This document shows positions 42,867-55,545 of a DNA stretch of 64,000 nt, piece after piece. Source of the DNA: Notospermus geniculatus (lineage: Eukaryota > Nemertea > Pilidiophora > Heteronemertea > Lineidae); assembly GCA_002633025.1 (NCBI GenBank), contig NMRB01000541.1, positions 154,162-218,161 on the forward strand, read 5' to 3'. A program made the position numbers and the translations under genes. Below the pieces are notes generated by a model. It was not told the origin of the DNA. It worked only from the letters and a program-made list of their open reading frames with translations, and searched no databases. How positions within the stretch are numbered: the stretch's first letter is position 1; every line of letters starts with the position of its first letter.

Positions 42867-44690
42867 CAGGTGGCCTTCAGTTGGCCATTGTGGAAAATCA
42901 TGTTGGAGAATGTAACATCACAATCCTTCATTAATTACTACACTAATTACACATTTAAAACACAATTATCTGGTGGAGGCCTCATTGATCAGAAGGACAT
43001 ATTTGTTGGCATCCTGCTGTCAACTGGAAGCATGTCCTGTGATCATTCGTAAAATGCATCGTTTAGTCATAGTTTGACAAGGGTATTGAGTAATATTTGA
43101 CAAAAGCGTTAATGGTAATAGTCTGTCATGTCTGTGCACGAGAATACTTGTGATGTCATTACGAGGCCCTGGGACATCATCACAAGGCCCTGGGACGTGG
43201 CATTGGTGGCCCCTGGTCCTCATTTGGCAAATTAAGAAATTAGGGTCAGGGCAAACCCTATCCTGTTTACCACGTAAATTACCTTATGTCGACACATTTA
43301 TTATGGCGGCCTTGTTACTTTTTGCGACTGATTATGGCTGCATATTGTTTTGGTTTTTGGCTGAAGCTAGTTATGACAGTAGCTCCAGATATCATGGCTG
43401 CTAGTTCATGATGTTACCAATGCTTTTGCTTAGGATTTGCACAGCAATATCCAATGTAAATGTACTGCAAAATGTGAAGTAAAAGCATTTGCTACCTTTT
43501 ATGAATACCAGCCTACGGCAAAGGGGTTCAAGGTGTTGCTGGGGCAGACTTTACCCCCTCCCCCCGCAGGCCATGATTTTAGGAGCCTGACCTCGTCTGC
43601 TGCTTATAGGCTACTCAAAAACATGTTATGATTGAATTTTGATTGAATTTGACTCGCTTTTCGATATCCCGTATCAAAGTACTGCGCCAGAGTGACGCCA
43701 ACTTTGTGAATGACGCGATCACATTTTCGATATATCTAGGCCTCGTGTTAAATGTTTAACCAAGCACCCGCCTGCCCGCATGTACTAGAAAAGTACATGC
43801 ATCATGAAAAAAAAACAGCATTATAATGACAATTGGTGTGTTATAATGGAATATGAAGCAGTATTTGTATAATAACCAGCCAGAAAGTATATTAGGGTGA
43901 TGGGAATTCTTGTTGGTAATCAACACCCACATCTCAGATGCATTGAAATTGGAATTGGATGTTGTATTGGTATCTAGACTATACTTCGTCATACATTGGC
44001 CCTAGTCATTTGAATATATAGGCCAAGTTGAGTTGTGATGGTGGATACAGGCACAGGCTCTCAGATGTCGAGATTGATGTGGTACATACTTAAAAAAAAC
44101 ATTCTCTATTTTATACAAAACTGAGTAGATGGTGAAAATGATGTGACCCTGCATCCCCATACAGGCCATGGTGATACTCCAAATCTTGGCAATTTTACCC
44201 AGGTCGGCGGACCAGTACTTGTGCACCAAAATCATGATTGGATCAAAATTTTTGCTCGACTTAGATTTTCGTTATGTAACACAGCATCTGTTGCTGTTGT
44301 TTTGTTTTTTTATCCATCTGGGAATAATTAACCAATTAATTAACCAAGCAATCTGTTAATTAGTCCCTGAATAAACGATACTGGTGGCCATGTTTGTTTG
44401 GACTGTGACACCTGCCAGCCCTGATGACTCAGTCAGGGTATTATGTAATGTTATATCTGAAGCCGTCATACATGTTGCAATACCCACAGACTCCAGTAAT
44501 TGCCTGAAGTAATGTCATTATTGGAATCGCTCATGTTACAACATATGGCCCAACTGGATGGTTTCTTTGTCATTTCCACGTAAATGTATATAACAAATTG
44601 ATTTTCTGACAGCATGATTCCATTGAGAATTCATATTTTTTGCATCAAAAAATGCTCACGTCATTCCTGATCATGCTTTACATCATTATG
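42867..44690. other. No recognisable feature
   Basis: 1.8 kb of unique sequence with a short duplicated GGCCCTGGGAC word near 43165-43195. No exon that I can support. Confidence 0.4.
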
Positions 44691-44745
44691 TAATACCATC
44701 ATTATGTAATACCATCATTATGTAATACCATCATTACATTCTGCC
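44691..44745. repeat. 16-bp tandem repeat, 3.5 copies
   Basis: Perfect repeats of CATCATTATGTAATAC. Confidence 0.95.
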
Positions 44746-46732
44746 CAGAAATCATATTTTCTGCATCCGAACATTTCATATCATTCTTGGCCAAGAATAA
44801 ATTTCTTGCCTTATTTGGTTGGTTATTCTATGCTACCAACATTCTGAGCGTAAAAAAGCTGTCATGCCTAACCCTTTGAAAGGCGGGCATGGTAATGCAC
44901 ACTGCATGTTGTGTGCCTTCACATAGTGTTACGTTGAAGCCTTCGTGACTATATTATTCTTTACACGATGCAGACATCACCGATATATTGGTGGTAAATC
45001 GACTCTCGTACATGCGTGTGTTTTATGCGCTGTAAAAGTATCGCGTTGTCAGGAGAGAAAAAATCAAGTGCTTTGTGAACGGGCGAAGCGAGCTGGTTCA
45101 TGATGGCACGTGGCACTTCGGTGGTTGAATGGAGGATCTCGATGATATCATGACGGTCGATGCATGGTTGACGGGATGAGAATAACTTGAAATGAGGCCA
45201 ATTACTGCAAAGTACCCTCAGTGAAGTTGCTGCTTAACAGGTGGCAGTGTATTACTAATGGCTGTCTTGGGAGCCATCTTGATACGGTCTTCCTCTCTAC
45301 TGCAGTTCATTGATTCATTTAGGACAATTCCTTCCACGAGTTTGAACGAGCCTTTGTTCATTGTTTCATATCTAAATGTGTGAAATCCAATCAAAAAATT
45401 TTGTAGGCTTATCTGCCATGTGAGCGTGTTAATTTCAACATCTGCTCCAGGTGGTAACTATGAACTATTGTTCATTTCATTTTTGTGCATGCAAATTGAT
45501 TGCAGAAAAGTATGGAAAAAAGGTGCACGAGTTTTAATAAGTTTAAAAAAGTTGTGATATCCTTTCATAATGATGTGAATAACCATGTGCCATTGACAGG
45601 CATGGGAACATCCTGATTGATGCATGGTCCCAGTCGGTGCCACCCCAAATGGAGCACTACTGCATGTACATTTTGTACTACCTGTTCGGAATCGTCGTCC
45701 CAACTTAAGATGAAACTCGTGTTCTGTGTGTGTGTATGTATATGTCATGCACATGATCCAGAACAGGCGTGACCTGAGCATCCGCAGCGGGGTGACTTAG
45801 CCTTTTGTTTGTACAGTACATAACCTCAACCAGGATAGTTGAGTCCGTTTCATGTGCATAAACTCTGTACAACTATGCTTGGGTGCAGAACAACTTGGCA
45901 TGACGCGAGTCAAGTTAGCACGAAGCTAAATTCCATACTGCACAAAGCCTGCCCAATAATAGCTATCATCCGACGAAATATTATTGTATTTTCCCCACTC
46001 GGCATTTTTTCCGGTTTCCTGACGCACAGGTTGTCTTTGTCTCCACCCTGAAGAGCAGCCGTCAGTCGGAAAGCTGTTCACCCCACGCTGGTTGGTAGCG
46101 TATTGTGCATTATTTGAAGTTGGCCGCATCTGTCGAAACACGGGCCACACAAAGAAATATTGAAAAATAACGCCAGTGTCTCTCTTTTATTCTGAGCAGC
46201 CTTTTCTTCTGTTAGTCCAGTCAGGCCACGCTTCATGCAGGTTTTGCATCAATAATACTTACAAGCGATACTGCAACTACAAGATGCAATCGTGAGACAG
46301 AAAGAGTTAAACCAGCCTTCAGAAATAGCCTAGCTTTAAGCCACTGCTATCATAAGCTAGAAGATCTAAAACAGAAATCGCATGTTATTTTCTGTTTATT
46401 CCAGATTTACACACCTGTGTTGACTTCTCAAGTCATTAGGCTGTACCAAGAATAATTTGTACACAGCCTTTACCTGAAGGCTTACTGACTTGGATGCTTG
46501 ATTGAGACTAGTCTTGATTGTAGAACTTTAGTCTTCTTGTTTACAATGGCTACAGACATATGTCTGGCCGGGAAGCTAAGTATGTCAGTCATGGTGTGCC
46601 AACTTTTTACACCAACATGGTAGACCTAGTAGTTCTTCAGGCTTGCCAGTTGATCTTGTCATTCCATCTTCTGGGGCTTGTCACTGGTCACACAAACGCT
46701 CAGTCGAGTGTCAATAGCAACGCCTACTATCC
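44746..46732. other. No recognisable feature
   Basis: 2 kb of unique sequence with a short GT-rich run near 45725; no credible gene. Confidence 0.4.
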
Positions 46733-47130
46733 TGACCTTCAGGTCATGGTGTGTTGACCTACTGTTGTGACCTTCAGATGTGCTGACCTTGTAGGCCAAT
46801 GGAGAATGAAGACACCTTGTGTCTCACCCCCTGTGATAGACCTGGTTAGAGGACAATTCGTCCCGTATTCCCTGGACAATTCGTCCCCTTTGGCAATTCC
46901 TCCCCGGACACTTGATAGTGAAACTTGTCAGTCATGGCATCGATCGACCTCTGTCCTGACCTTCAGGTCAGGTGTGCTGACCTACTGCTGTGACCTTCAG
47001 GTCATGGTATGCCGACCTTGAAAGCCAACAGGGGATTAGGATCCTGTATCTCCATGGTGTTATACCTGTTGTCACTTGGTAGTGGAGTCTCAATGGCAAT
47101 GACCTACTCTCCTGACCTTCAGCTTCAGGC
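46733..47130. repeat. Imperfect 224-bp tandem repeat with paired nuclear-receptor half-sites
   Basis: The 14-mer TGACCTTCAGGTCA occurs exactly at 46733-46746, 46957-46970 and 46991-47004. Degenerate forms occur near 46769 and 47113, and additional single half-sites (TTGACCTACTG, CTGACCTTG) are present. The surrounding text (CTGACCTACTG(T/C)TGTGACC) repeats with a spacing of about 224 bp. Confidence 0.75.
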
Positions 47131-47933
47131 TGGTGTGTTCTGCATTTCATTGCCTCACTTTCCACACATATAGGCCATCTGATTTTGGTCTAGGCCTACC
47201 CGCATTTTGATTTGAACCGATGTTCTCTTTGAGATGGCAAACCAGAGACCATGTTGGCTTCTGATTCAGTCTCGGCTGGAGTCAGACTCTACAATCATCC
47301 CTGCAACTTTCAAATTCATAGCTTTTCTAGTTTTCCCAAGGATCACAAATCTTGGTCTCAAATGAAAATGAACAGCCCCTTTTGTCTCTGGATCTGGGCA
47401 TCAAGCAATTTTCAGATGACATCTAACAGCTCATCACAGTTTTGAAATGCAGACCCCAAAAAATAACTCCAGTATACATTCATTGCTTGTGCATTTCAGC
47501 CCGTATTCACACGCTGTTGAGATAGACGTGTGAATTATTATCAAAAATCATTTTACCTACAATAGCAGCATGGAGCGATATCATGATGTCAGATTTCCCA
47601 GGGCCTTTACAAACAACAGACGGAATGTTCAAATAGTGTAATACAGCCTCCAGGTGGATGGGATCAATGAAACAACAAAAGATGTCGGCTTATTATGTAG
47701 CCAGCTGTTGTTAATAGGCCTACATAAAAACTGTATCGAATTGCAAATTGGCGTCTGTGATGAACTAAATTTTATCTTGATAATTAATTTTCTATGTCAA
47801 TTTCAATTGAAATTGATGTCTTGAAATTCAAGTTGTAATATTGTGTGTGTGAAAACAGGATCATGTCAATTTCCACAGACAAGTTGAAAGAAAAGGGGTA
47901 GATACCATGTTAATTTCACCTACATGTACAGGG
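47131..47933. other. No recognisable feature
   Basis: Unique sequence up to the target duplication of the next MITE. Confidence 0.4.
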
Positions 47934-47938
47934 TTTCC

Positions 47939-48252
47939 ACCAGAAAAAAAATGAGGGTATGGACAAAAAAATTTTTGAAAAAAAAAATTTTTTTGAAAAA
48001 AAAATTTCAAAAAATTTTTTTTTTCAAATTGTTTCATTTTTCAAAGAAAAAATTTTTCAAATAAATTTTTAAAACGGTTTTAAACGATGTTTGGTGCCAT
48101 TTTAGGCATATTTTGAAGCATAAAATCCCCGCGCCGGTGATATCACTTCATGGAAAAATGGTTACCCAACGTTTTTGAGGGTATGGATCCGTACCCTGGA
48201 AAAATTTAAGGGTACGGAATTTTACCCATTTTACCCTCTGGCGGAAACCCTG
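47939..48252. mobile_element. MITE with CAGGGTTTC ends and 5-bp target duplication, copy 2
   Basis: It begins CAGGGTTTCCACCAGAAAAA and ends ACCCTCTGGCGGAAACCCTG, and is flanked by ATGTA on both sides (47934-47938 and 48253-48257). At 314 bp it has nearly the length of copy 1 (1869-2187), and likewise an A/T-homopolymer-rich interior. Confidence 0.88.
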
Positions 48253-48332
48253 ATGTATTACAAGAAATTGACAAGGATGCCAAACTATCAGGAAATGAAA
48301 AAGAGTGCAAAGATGGCCAGCGGACCTCTCAG

Positions 48333-48562
48333 CAGTGTTCTCCACGGGATTTCCTAAAGTAGGGTGGTACCCTTGAAATTTCAGGATTTCCCATTACTTT
48401 GCAAATTAAGATAGGGTGGTCACCAATTTTAAGGTAGGAGGTGCACCAATAGAAAACCATTACAAAATTGGACTGGTAGGTAAGGTGGCTACTTCTAAGG
48501 TAGGGTGGTAACATGCCAAGTAGGGTGGGCCACCCTAACAAAAAGCCATGCAGGGAACACTG
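48333..48562. mobile_element. 230-bp hAT-type MITE
   Basis: Ends CAGTGTTCTCCACGGG and GCATGCAGGGAACACTG-like; CAGTGTTCCC is a common hAT terminus. TAGGGTGG and GGTAGGGTGG words recur inside both arms. CTCTCAG flanks both ends (48326-48332 and 48563-48569), 7 bp where 8 is usual. Confidence 0.82.
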
Positions 48563-49683
48563 CTCTCAGTGGCTGAGGTTTTCCTGATATATGATTTCTT
48601 GCAAAATGCATCAGTCCATTTCATCCAACCAATACCAAATATTGTGCATTCTGTTAATCTCGAAATTTTTTCCAAGAAAATCACAACAAACCGCCATAAA
48701 TCAAAAATCTGCCAAAGCAATTCTAGTTTCATTTCGCCGCAGATAAAAATCAGTCAACAGAGAGAATGTAGCCATCCTGTACTGTTGCAGTCTAGAACAA
48801 GATCAATCAACAAACTGTGTGGATTTAAACGATCCGTGTTTGTAGTTTGAAAATCCGTTCATTCCATGGAATCAGATCCCTTTGATATTCGAGAAAGTCT
48901 TTGAAGTAATCTTTCATATTTTATGGGTTACCATTTGAGAATTAAGCCGATTTTTATAGGCCTAAGCTGAATAAAGATTATACAGATTAATATGTGATTG
49001 GTTATTTAAAAAATGAGTGTGATTAAGAACGGCTCATTTTGTTGGGTGATATTCAAGGTAATAGCTAATGAAGAATGGTGATATTCAAGGTTATAGCTAA
49101 TGAAGAATTGTTGTCCTATTTTGTGATGTGAAAATCATGTGTGTGAATCTTTAATTCTGTGCAGTGACTGTGAGAGCCCAATTTGTACTTTTCCTTCCAA
49201 ATTTATCTTGCCATATGTCGACCGTGTCCACAGAAAAACACCATCCAGCAGTTTGTTTGTCACGGACCATTTCCCTGAACTAACACACCGTGACACCTTT
49301 CATAATATTGTCCTCGGTGAACTCAAGAACCTGATAATTGAGCTCATCCAGTGATGATGGACAGGCCAGGCTTATAATAGACGTTGTTTTTTGGCCAATT
49401 AGAACCTGCTTTATTGTGTACCTGTTGTATAGGAGAATGGGCAATGAAATGGATCTGACCTAGTTTGAACTATCTATAGTATGTCAACATCCTCAGTGAA
49501 CGGAACTTCATGCTCTTTGATAGGACAGTACCCCCAAATGTGGTGGCAGTTTCATCTGTGGCTGCAGGCCAAGTTCAGGGGCAGATGCAGAATTTGGGAA
49601 ACGAGGGGTGCCCTGTGCTTGGAGCGTTGAAATTTACAGTGGCTCTGACCCTTTTCAGTTGGTCTGTGACTGCATGCATGCCA
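48563..49683. other. No recognisable feature apart from a small duplication
   Basis: GATATTCAAGGTAATAGC, then TAATGAAGAAT, is duplicated in tandem at 49048-49110 (32 bp). The rest is unique. Confidence 0.45.
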
Positions 49684-49817
49684 GGGCCGACCGCACAGAA
49701 AGCCCGATAGTGCTACCAGCGCCTATCGGCAGTTACCAGTAATTATAACGCATTTTCCCTTAAACAAACCACCGATAGGCACTGAAAGCACGATCGGACT
49801 TTCTGTGCAGTTGGCCC
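49684..49817. mobile_element. 134-bp MITE with GGGCCGACCGCACAGAAAG ends
   Basis: Left GGGCCGACCGCACAGAAAGC and right CTTTCTGTGCAGTTGGCCC are inverse repeats. They extend inward through GATAGTGCTACCAGCGCCTA and its counterpart TAGGCACTGAAAGCACGATC. Target duplication not clear. Confidence 0.88.
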
Positions 49818-52800
49818 AGGTCAACTGGAGGCTGTCGTTGGAGCCGAGCTTCAAGCCCGCTTCAGCCATCCTCAAAACCGAATAGAAGTGTTCATACTCG
49901 TGCAGGCCCGTATCACAAATGCATGTCTACATATATTAATTAAGAGAAAATATTGTGTGCAGGATTGATCGAAGATTGTCTGTTTGATTCATCACCACAG
50001 ACACTGCCTGTATCGTCTTTGTGAACAAATGCACTTTGAAAGACCACAACTGTATCTATCTCAGCATGAACATGATATTGAATATGGAGAAAGCCGGGGG
50101 ATGCCGCTAACTAATTTTTTGTGCGTTGCGTTTGTATTCGTCAGAAACAGCAGGGCACCGACCGTTGAATCAGTGACTGTTGGAAAGCCAAGGAATGGAT
50201 GTCTTATTCTGATTGGATGAATGCCGACCTGTGGTGACATTGAATAACTGGCCGTTGAGATGTGAACCGCATGACATGTAGGCTACCCCGGTGCTACCGG
50301 TTCAGGACACGCATACCGTGCAATAACAAAAAGTTCAGTGAGGTGACTGGGTCAAAATTTGACACAGAGAAAAATGTTTTGACGCAGTTTTGAATTCGAT
50401 GGAAAAGTTGTTGTAAACATGTAAAAGTACAAGGAAGATTCTTCTAGTGGAAGCTGTGATATGACGAAAAAATGAGGTGGGAAGGCGGCGGTACATTTAC
50501 CACTCAATTGCGTACTCTTCCTTCACGCCACTCATCCATGAAGTCTTTATTTCGCTATATCAATGGACAATGGATGGACAAAAAGTCTGAGCACAGATGG
50601 TGTCAACTTGGTGTAAATTTACCAAGAAATTCAAATTATGCTGCGTCAGTCGGTTGGAATCAATTGGAGGAAACAACCGAATGAAGTCATGAAAATATGA
50701 AAGGAGACGAGTCGCCTGGTTAGAGATTCAATGACCGTAGGCATCGAGGATAGTCAGTCACCAGAAAATACTATTCATCGTTTAACTGGTGATGTTAAAA
50801 TCTGAGAACTGGAGGATGGTAAACAGTTCACTTTTATCAAAATGTCATGCATGTCTAATTGACTCAGCTGCTGAATTTTTTTTGTTTTCCTGGTTCTGTG
50901 GATGTGTTTGTCCTGTTTACATTGTATTGCCGGTGTTGATGCTCTCAGCAAGATGCACTGAATGGCCTGAAAAAATTGGTAGGAACATTGCGGTCATTGT
51001 AAAGTGATGAATTCCGCTGTGTCTTGTGATTCATGTACAGTTGTGGGCAGAAGTACTTGGCGGAAACGTTGTTCGTTGAGAGGCCTAGCCCTTCCTCCTT
51101 CACCTGTCAGACAAAGTTTATACATTCCTTGAAAATTCCATTAAAATTCAAGGTGAGGCAAAAGATCAAACAATCAAGTTGGAAATTAGGCCTTGTTGGC
51201 TCGTCCACAAACATCCAGAATATTTCTTCAACGAATTGAGGAATTCTTGAAGGAATACCACATTTAGTGTTGTAAACATTGTTAAATTTGTTTATGATCT
51301 GACCCTTTGTGTTTCTGATAAAGTGATATTTGTTGTGAATTTTTTCTGTGCGACACGGACTTGTATTTCATTGAATTAATCCTGGTTATTGAAGGTTCAA
51401 GAGGTCATTGCCTGGCAAATATGGCGAGTCTAGGTGAATGATTCCGTTCTTGACCCTTTCCCTCCTAGGATATGGAGTAGCATCAAGAAAATAGTGGTGA
51501 AGCATGTCACCCCTGCTCACTATGATAGGGATCATGGTTTGATTGCAGAAGGGTTGATTTTGTAAAAGAGAAGTGCGGTCCTGGCTTCGACTCCGAGAGG
51601 GAGGTTGGACATATCCTGTGGTCCCTTGCTCCTAAGTGTCTATTCCGCGACGGGTCGTCAAATAAATGACTGAAGAATAATCATCCTCGTGTCACATTGG
51701 TGTCCTCTCTTGCAACAAGTGATAACTTTTCTTGGATGATAGGATTTATAGGCCAATAAAATCATTATCTGCCCGGGAAAATGATGAAAAATGCATGGAT
51801 AATGATGACGTGGATGGCAAAATGTGTCGTCAAAATCTGTCTGGATTGTCACTCTCTGAGCATTGTGCATAAATATTTCACAGAATTGTCATAAAATCCA
51901 GTTCTGCTGAGTGTCAAACTATCAACATTTTTATCAAAATATCCTAAATTTTCCATTATAGATAAAGTTGAGTGTTGACACAGACACGGCTTGTCCTTGG
52001 TTGTTATAGATCTGTTATACAAGATTCATGGTTGGAAAAGTACTTTAGCAATAACCGTCTGGAGCCGTGGAAAGTAAATAGTTTACTTGGTTTATAAATT
52101 CGTATTCATTGGGGGCTGATTGAGGGAAAGTGGAGACATGTTTACATGGAATACGAGCGTGTTTTGGTAGCGGAGCATGTCGTGTGGTGAACGGGTTTGT
52201 GCAGGTGGATTTGAGAGGGAATCAGAAATGGCTGTGAAAAATTTGGAAGTAAAGAAATATGTGATCAAGAAATTTCTGACACCCCTTGAAATTTCTGAAA
52301 CCCCTTCAACCTTACTATAAGTTCCACATCCGCCTGACAGCGTAGCGCCTAGCTGCAATTAGAGCAACTATTTTGCCTATTTCAATTTACTTTCCAAAGG
52401 ACGACCACCAGTTGAAGTCACTTCATGACGATACATGTATACTATCATATCATTATGCCTCACTGTGAGAGAGCCAATCTCTTGACAATTTATCTCCATG
52501 AATTTTTAACAAAGGCAGATTCCGTCCTGGCTAATTGCGTGGAAAAATTCCCCTAAATAATTCAAGAATGGAACATCGATGAACTCCCGACGTCTCTGAA
52601 GTCGGAGGCTGGAGATACTGAGATGTTTCAACCTCTATGTATCAGCCTTCATGAGTTCTGGTTGCCATGGTAAGAAATATAATCACTTTAGCGGCCGTCG
52701 TCAGTATAGTATCCCAGGATGCACTGCGATTGCAGCAGTAACGGGTAATAAGGAGGAATGGTGATAAAGTCATTAACAATGGACGACCTTGAAAGGTTCG

Positions 52801-52964
52801 TGCATTATTAAACACACTTCTGATGTTCTTATGATTCTCCCCGGTCGTTGTTGTTGTTGTTGGCTCAAGATACTGCGATGCCACGTCAGGTGTGATTTGG
52901 AAAACAATAATTGCATGACGGGAAAGATTTTTGTCAACTCTGTTTTTTAAGCCATTTCAAAAAC
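49818..52964. other. No recognisable feature
   Basis: The longest featureless stretch (3.1 kb). I see no repeat, palindrome or frame worth naming. If the window contains conserved non-coding sequence, this is one of the places it could be. Confidence 0.4.
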
Positions 52965-52968
52965 TTAA

Positions 52969-53265
52969 AGGTGCTCTAGTTCGAATTGTAAACATTACGG
53001 TGTGCCACCTATTGTCAACTTATGGTACTAACAAATCAGATAAAATCGAATTAAATCTTGCCTTTCACAACTTTTTGTTTGTTTTTGAGCGTAAAATCAT
53101 AAATATAATTCAGTTACAAGAATATTTATCAAGATAGATATAAAAATAGATAACATTGATGTTTTGGTATACACGGTGCTGCCACCTGTCCGTGGAAAAA
53201 TAACTATTATAATCAACCATGTAAATAAACAAACCGTAATGTTTACAATTCGAACTAGAGCGCCT
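52969..53265. mobile_element. 297-bp MITE with TTAA target duplication
   Basis: Left AGGTGCTCTAGTTCGAATTG and right CAATTCGAACTAGAGCGCCT are inverse repeats, continued by TAAACATTACGGT on each side. TTAA flanks both ends (52965-52968 and 53266-53269). TTAA is used by piggyBac and Kolobok; which one cannot be told from these ends by eye. Confidence 0.9.
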
Positions 53266-53269
53266 TTAA

Positions 53270-53556
53270 GACCTCTTGCGACACCTCTTCTATTGCGTGA
53301 CTACTGATGGCCTAATTTCTAAAGACTTCCTGCAAATTCAAGTGGCGTATCCTCCCAGCGCTGAGGATGTGTGAGAGCCAACGGGATGTGACATTTTGAT
53401 AAATAAGTGATAATGTCTGATCAGGAAATCATCCATTTCTAACCATGTCATCTGACTGATACAATACAATCGTGTGAAACCTCAGGTCGAGGCGTGGCTG
53501 CCTTTGACTGCCATATGTCCACCTTTCCCATACTTCTATTCTGAATAAGAAAAAGC
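53270..53556. other. No recognisable feature
   Basis: Unique sequence. Confidence 0.4.
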
Positions 53557-53655
53557 AATGAGGACCCTAATCCACTGCCTCAATAGGTGTCACTAGTGGT
53601 TAAAACTATTGAAATGAAAGTGACATCCAGGTCCTGATCAATTTCACCCTGATCA
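53557..53655 (-). repeat. Dispersed element related to the minisatellite flank, copy 3
   Basis: On the minus strand: AAATTGATCAGGACCTGGAT, GTCACTTTCATTTCAATAG, TTTTAACCACTAGTGACACC and TATTGAGGCAGTGG, matching 8078-8145. It lacks the part that contains the minisatellite core. Confidence 0.8.
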
Positions 53656-54236
53656 CTACACCGTTGTTTCCTCCAAATCAAAAGCAATAAGTGAGACACA
53701 GTTCCAGGTTTGGCTGACGAAATGGTCCCTTACCATAAAGTGCATCCATTCCTTCCATCCACTTCACTGTACACCCATCCAGGGAAACCACTTCTTGGTG
53801 TCACAACGATGAAAAACTGGTCATCTCGAGTATCTTGGCAATCGCCGCCAGAAGTCTGCATCCAAGACGAACATCTCAATCGAAGGTTGTTTTTTCTGTC
53901 ATTATTGCATCGTAGATCAAAGCGGCATTATCAATATGGCTGAATGTGTCCTTGTTACGTTCCGAGAGATGGATGGTTGGTGGTTTTTCTGCGGATTGGA
54001 TGGAAGATGGCCAATTACAAGTGGAAGATAGGACGGGAAGATGATAGAGAGAACATTGTCATGTCCTACAATCATATAGTTTGATGATGAAAGAGATACG
54101 GCAGTGACAAGTGCTCTTTGAAATATGGCCCCTCTCTCACAAGTGCATTTTCTAGGGTCCCTGGCCTCTACTCCGTTCTGTGATTTAGCCCCAGTTGGAT
54201 CCACTGGAGGTGATACTGCCAAGAAAGCCCCTCTAA
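53656..54236. other. No recognisable feature
   Basis: Unique; the 101-codon minus frame at 53917-54222 has no recognised domain. Confidence 0.4.
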
Positions 54237-54335
54237 AAAGTTAAAGTTTGGGTTTATAGTCTGATATCAACTACAGTAGAGGTTCTCATCTGACTTTACA
54301 CTTTAACCCCAGTCCATCCTGAAACCTTTCAGTAG
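54237..54335 (-). mobile_element. SINE family B, tail-only copy
   Basis: GTTAAAGTTTGGGTTTATAG, GTCTGATATCAAC and ACACTTTAACCCCAGTCCAT match 17066-17165. Truncated on the head side. Confidence 0.85.
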
Positions 54336-55016
54336 CATGATGAAAAGACAAATATGGAAGGACCATGGATCCTTAAGTCCTCCAAAGGCTTTGTCATCCC
54401 CAGGTTAACATCCGTTTGTCTTGGATATTGTCAGGTGAATTTGAGCATTAACTGGATTCCTGGAATAGTCGTCATTTTGGAAGTTCATGATAAGTATCCT
54501 GTATTATCAGTCATAACCCAACAAAGGTCACTTCAGTTTAGTCAATGAGCAAAAAAACCGATAAATCTCCATTGTTTGCCACTCCAGTTGTTTGACATGG
54601 TGGCAGGTTCATCCTCGTTTGGACCTGTAATTAACCATGTGTTAATTAACAAAATATCGTCACTGACATACTGTGTATACTCAATAGTACTCAAAACCTA
54701 CACACAACGTATGTAGTGCATCACCAAATGGTTCACGACGACGATTTGTTATGCCGCACCGCGTTGAGATGAACAATTTTGCAACATTAACACGAAAATT
54801 AGGTTGGTATTTTTACATTAGCGTCAATCATGTGTCATTAATTTTTTGGGTGATCTAATTTTGGTAACCAAGGGACATGATAGGGAAGAATCGTTATGTC
54901 AAATTACCAACACCTCACCCAGCGAATCCTTGCTGGATGTTGGATGATGAATGGCTGCGGTGAATGCCCTCCCCTTGTTGGTCATGTGACTGTACGAATC
55001 ATATATTTAGTCTGTA
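54336..55016. other. No recognisable feature
   Basis: Unique sequence. Confidence 0.4.
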
Positions 55017-55018
55017 TA

Positions 55019-55263
55019 TACACCGCTCTCAAATTGACGTAAAAGAGAAAGATCTGCGCACTTCCACCAAAATCTCAACCACAACCTCCGTCTGAAACTG
55101 AATGACGTAACGCAGACAACCCTGCGACAGTGACATCGAAGACGTTGCGTCAGACTCGACCACTGCTGAATCATGGATGGCGTCATGTCACCGGGTTTCA
55201 GATCGAGGTTCTGGTTGAGATTTCGGCGGAAGTGCGCAGATCTGCGAATTCAAGAGTCGTCTG
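55019..55263 (-). mobile_element. 245-bp MITE with TAGAC ends, copy 3
   Basis: Inverted relative to copies 1 and 2. It contains CGAAGACGTTGCGTCAGACT and GAATCATGGATGGCGTCATG. TA flanks both ends (55017-55018 and 55264-55265). The ends are slightly mutated (TACACC and GTCTG). Confidence 0.88.
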
Positions 55264-55380
55264 TAGCATGTGGACTTATCCAGCCCTGGACATCACACGC
55301 CTTGGTTGAATCAAGAACGATTCGTTTCATGCCTTGTTTGGGCTTCTGTTTTGGGGCTACCATCTGAGGAACTGAAAGAA

Positions 55381-55545
55381 ATTCAGGGATCCGTGTCTAC
55401 CAGCTGGACAACCTGAGGTACCCTTGTGTTGAGGGAGGCAAAGAGCTGGACCCTGAACCTCATGCCAAGACCAGGAATGGAACCATGAACAGATTGCAGT
55501 GACCAACACCGGCCAGAGCACTGTGGTTCAAGCAGTACGTGTGTA
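55381..55545 (-). mobile_element. Possible degenerate tRNA-derived SINE
   Basis: On the minus strand: GCTCTGGCCGGTGTTGGTCA (A-box-like), ATGGTTCCATTCC (B-box-like), GGCATGAGGTTCAGGG and CTCTTTGCCTCCCTC. The last recalls the CTCTTTGCCTCACTGG of family B. Identity is low. Confidence 0.35.
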
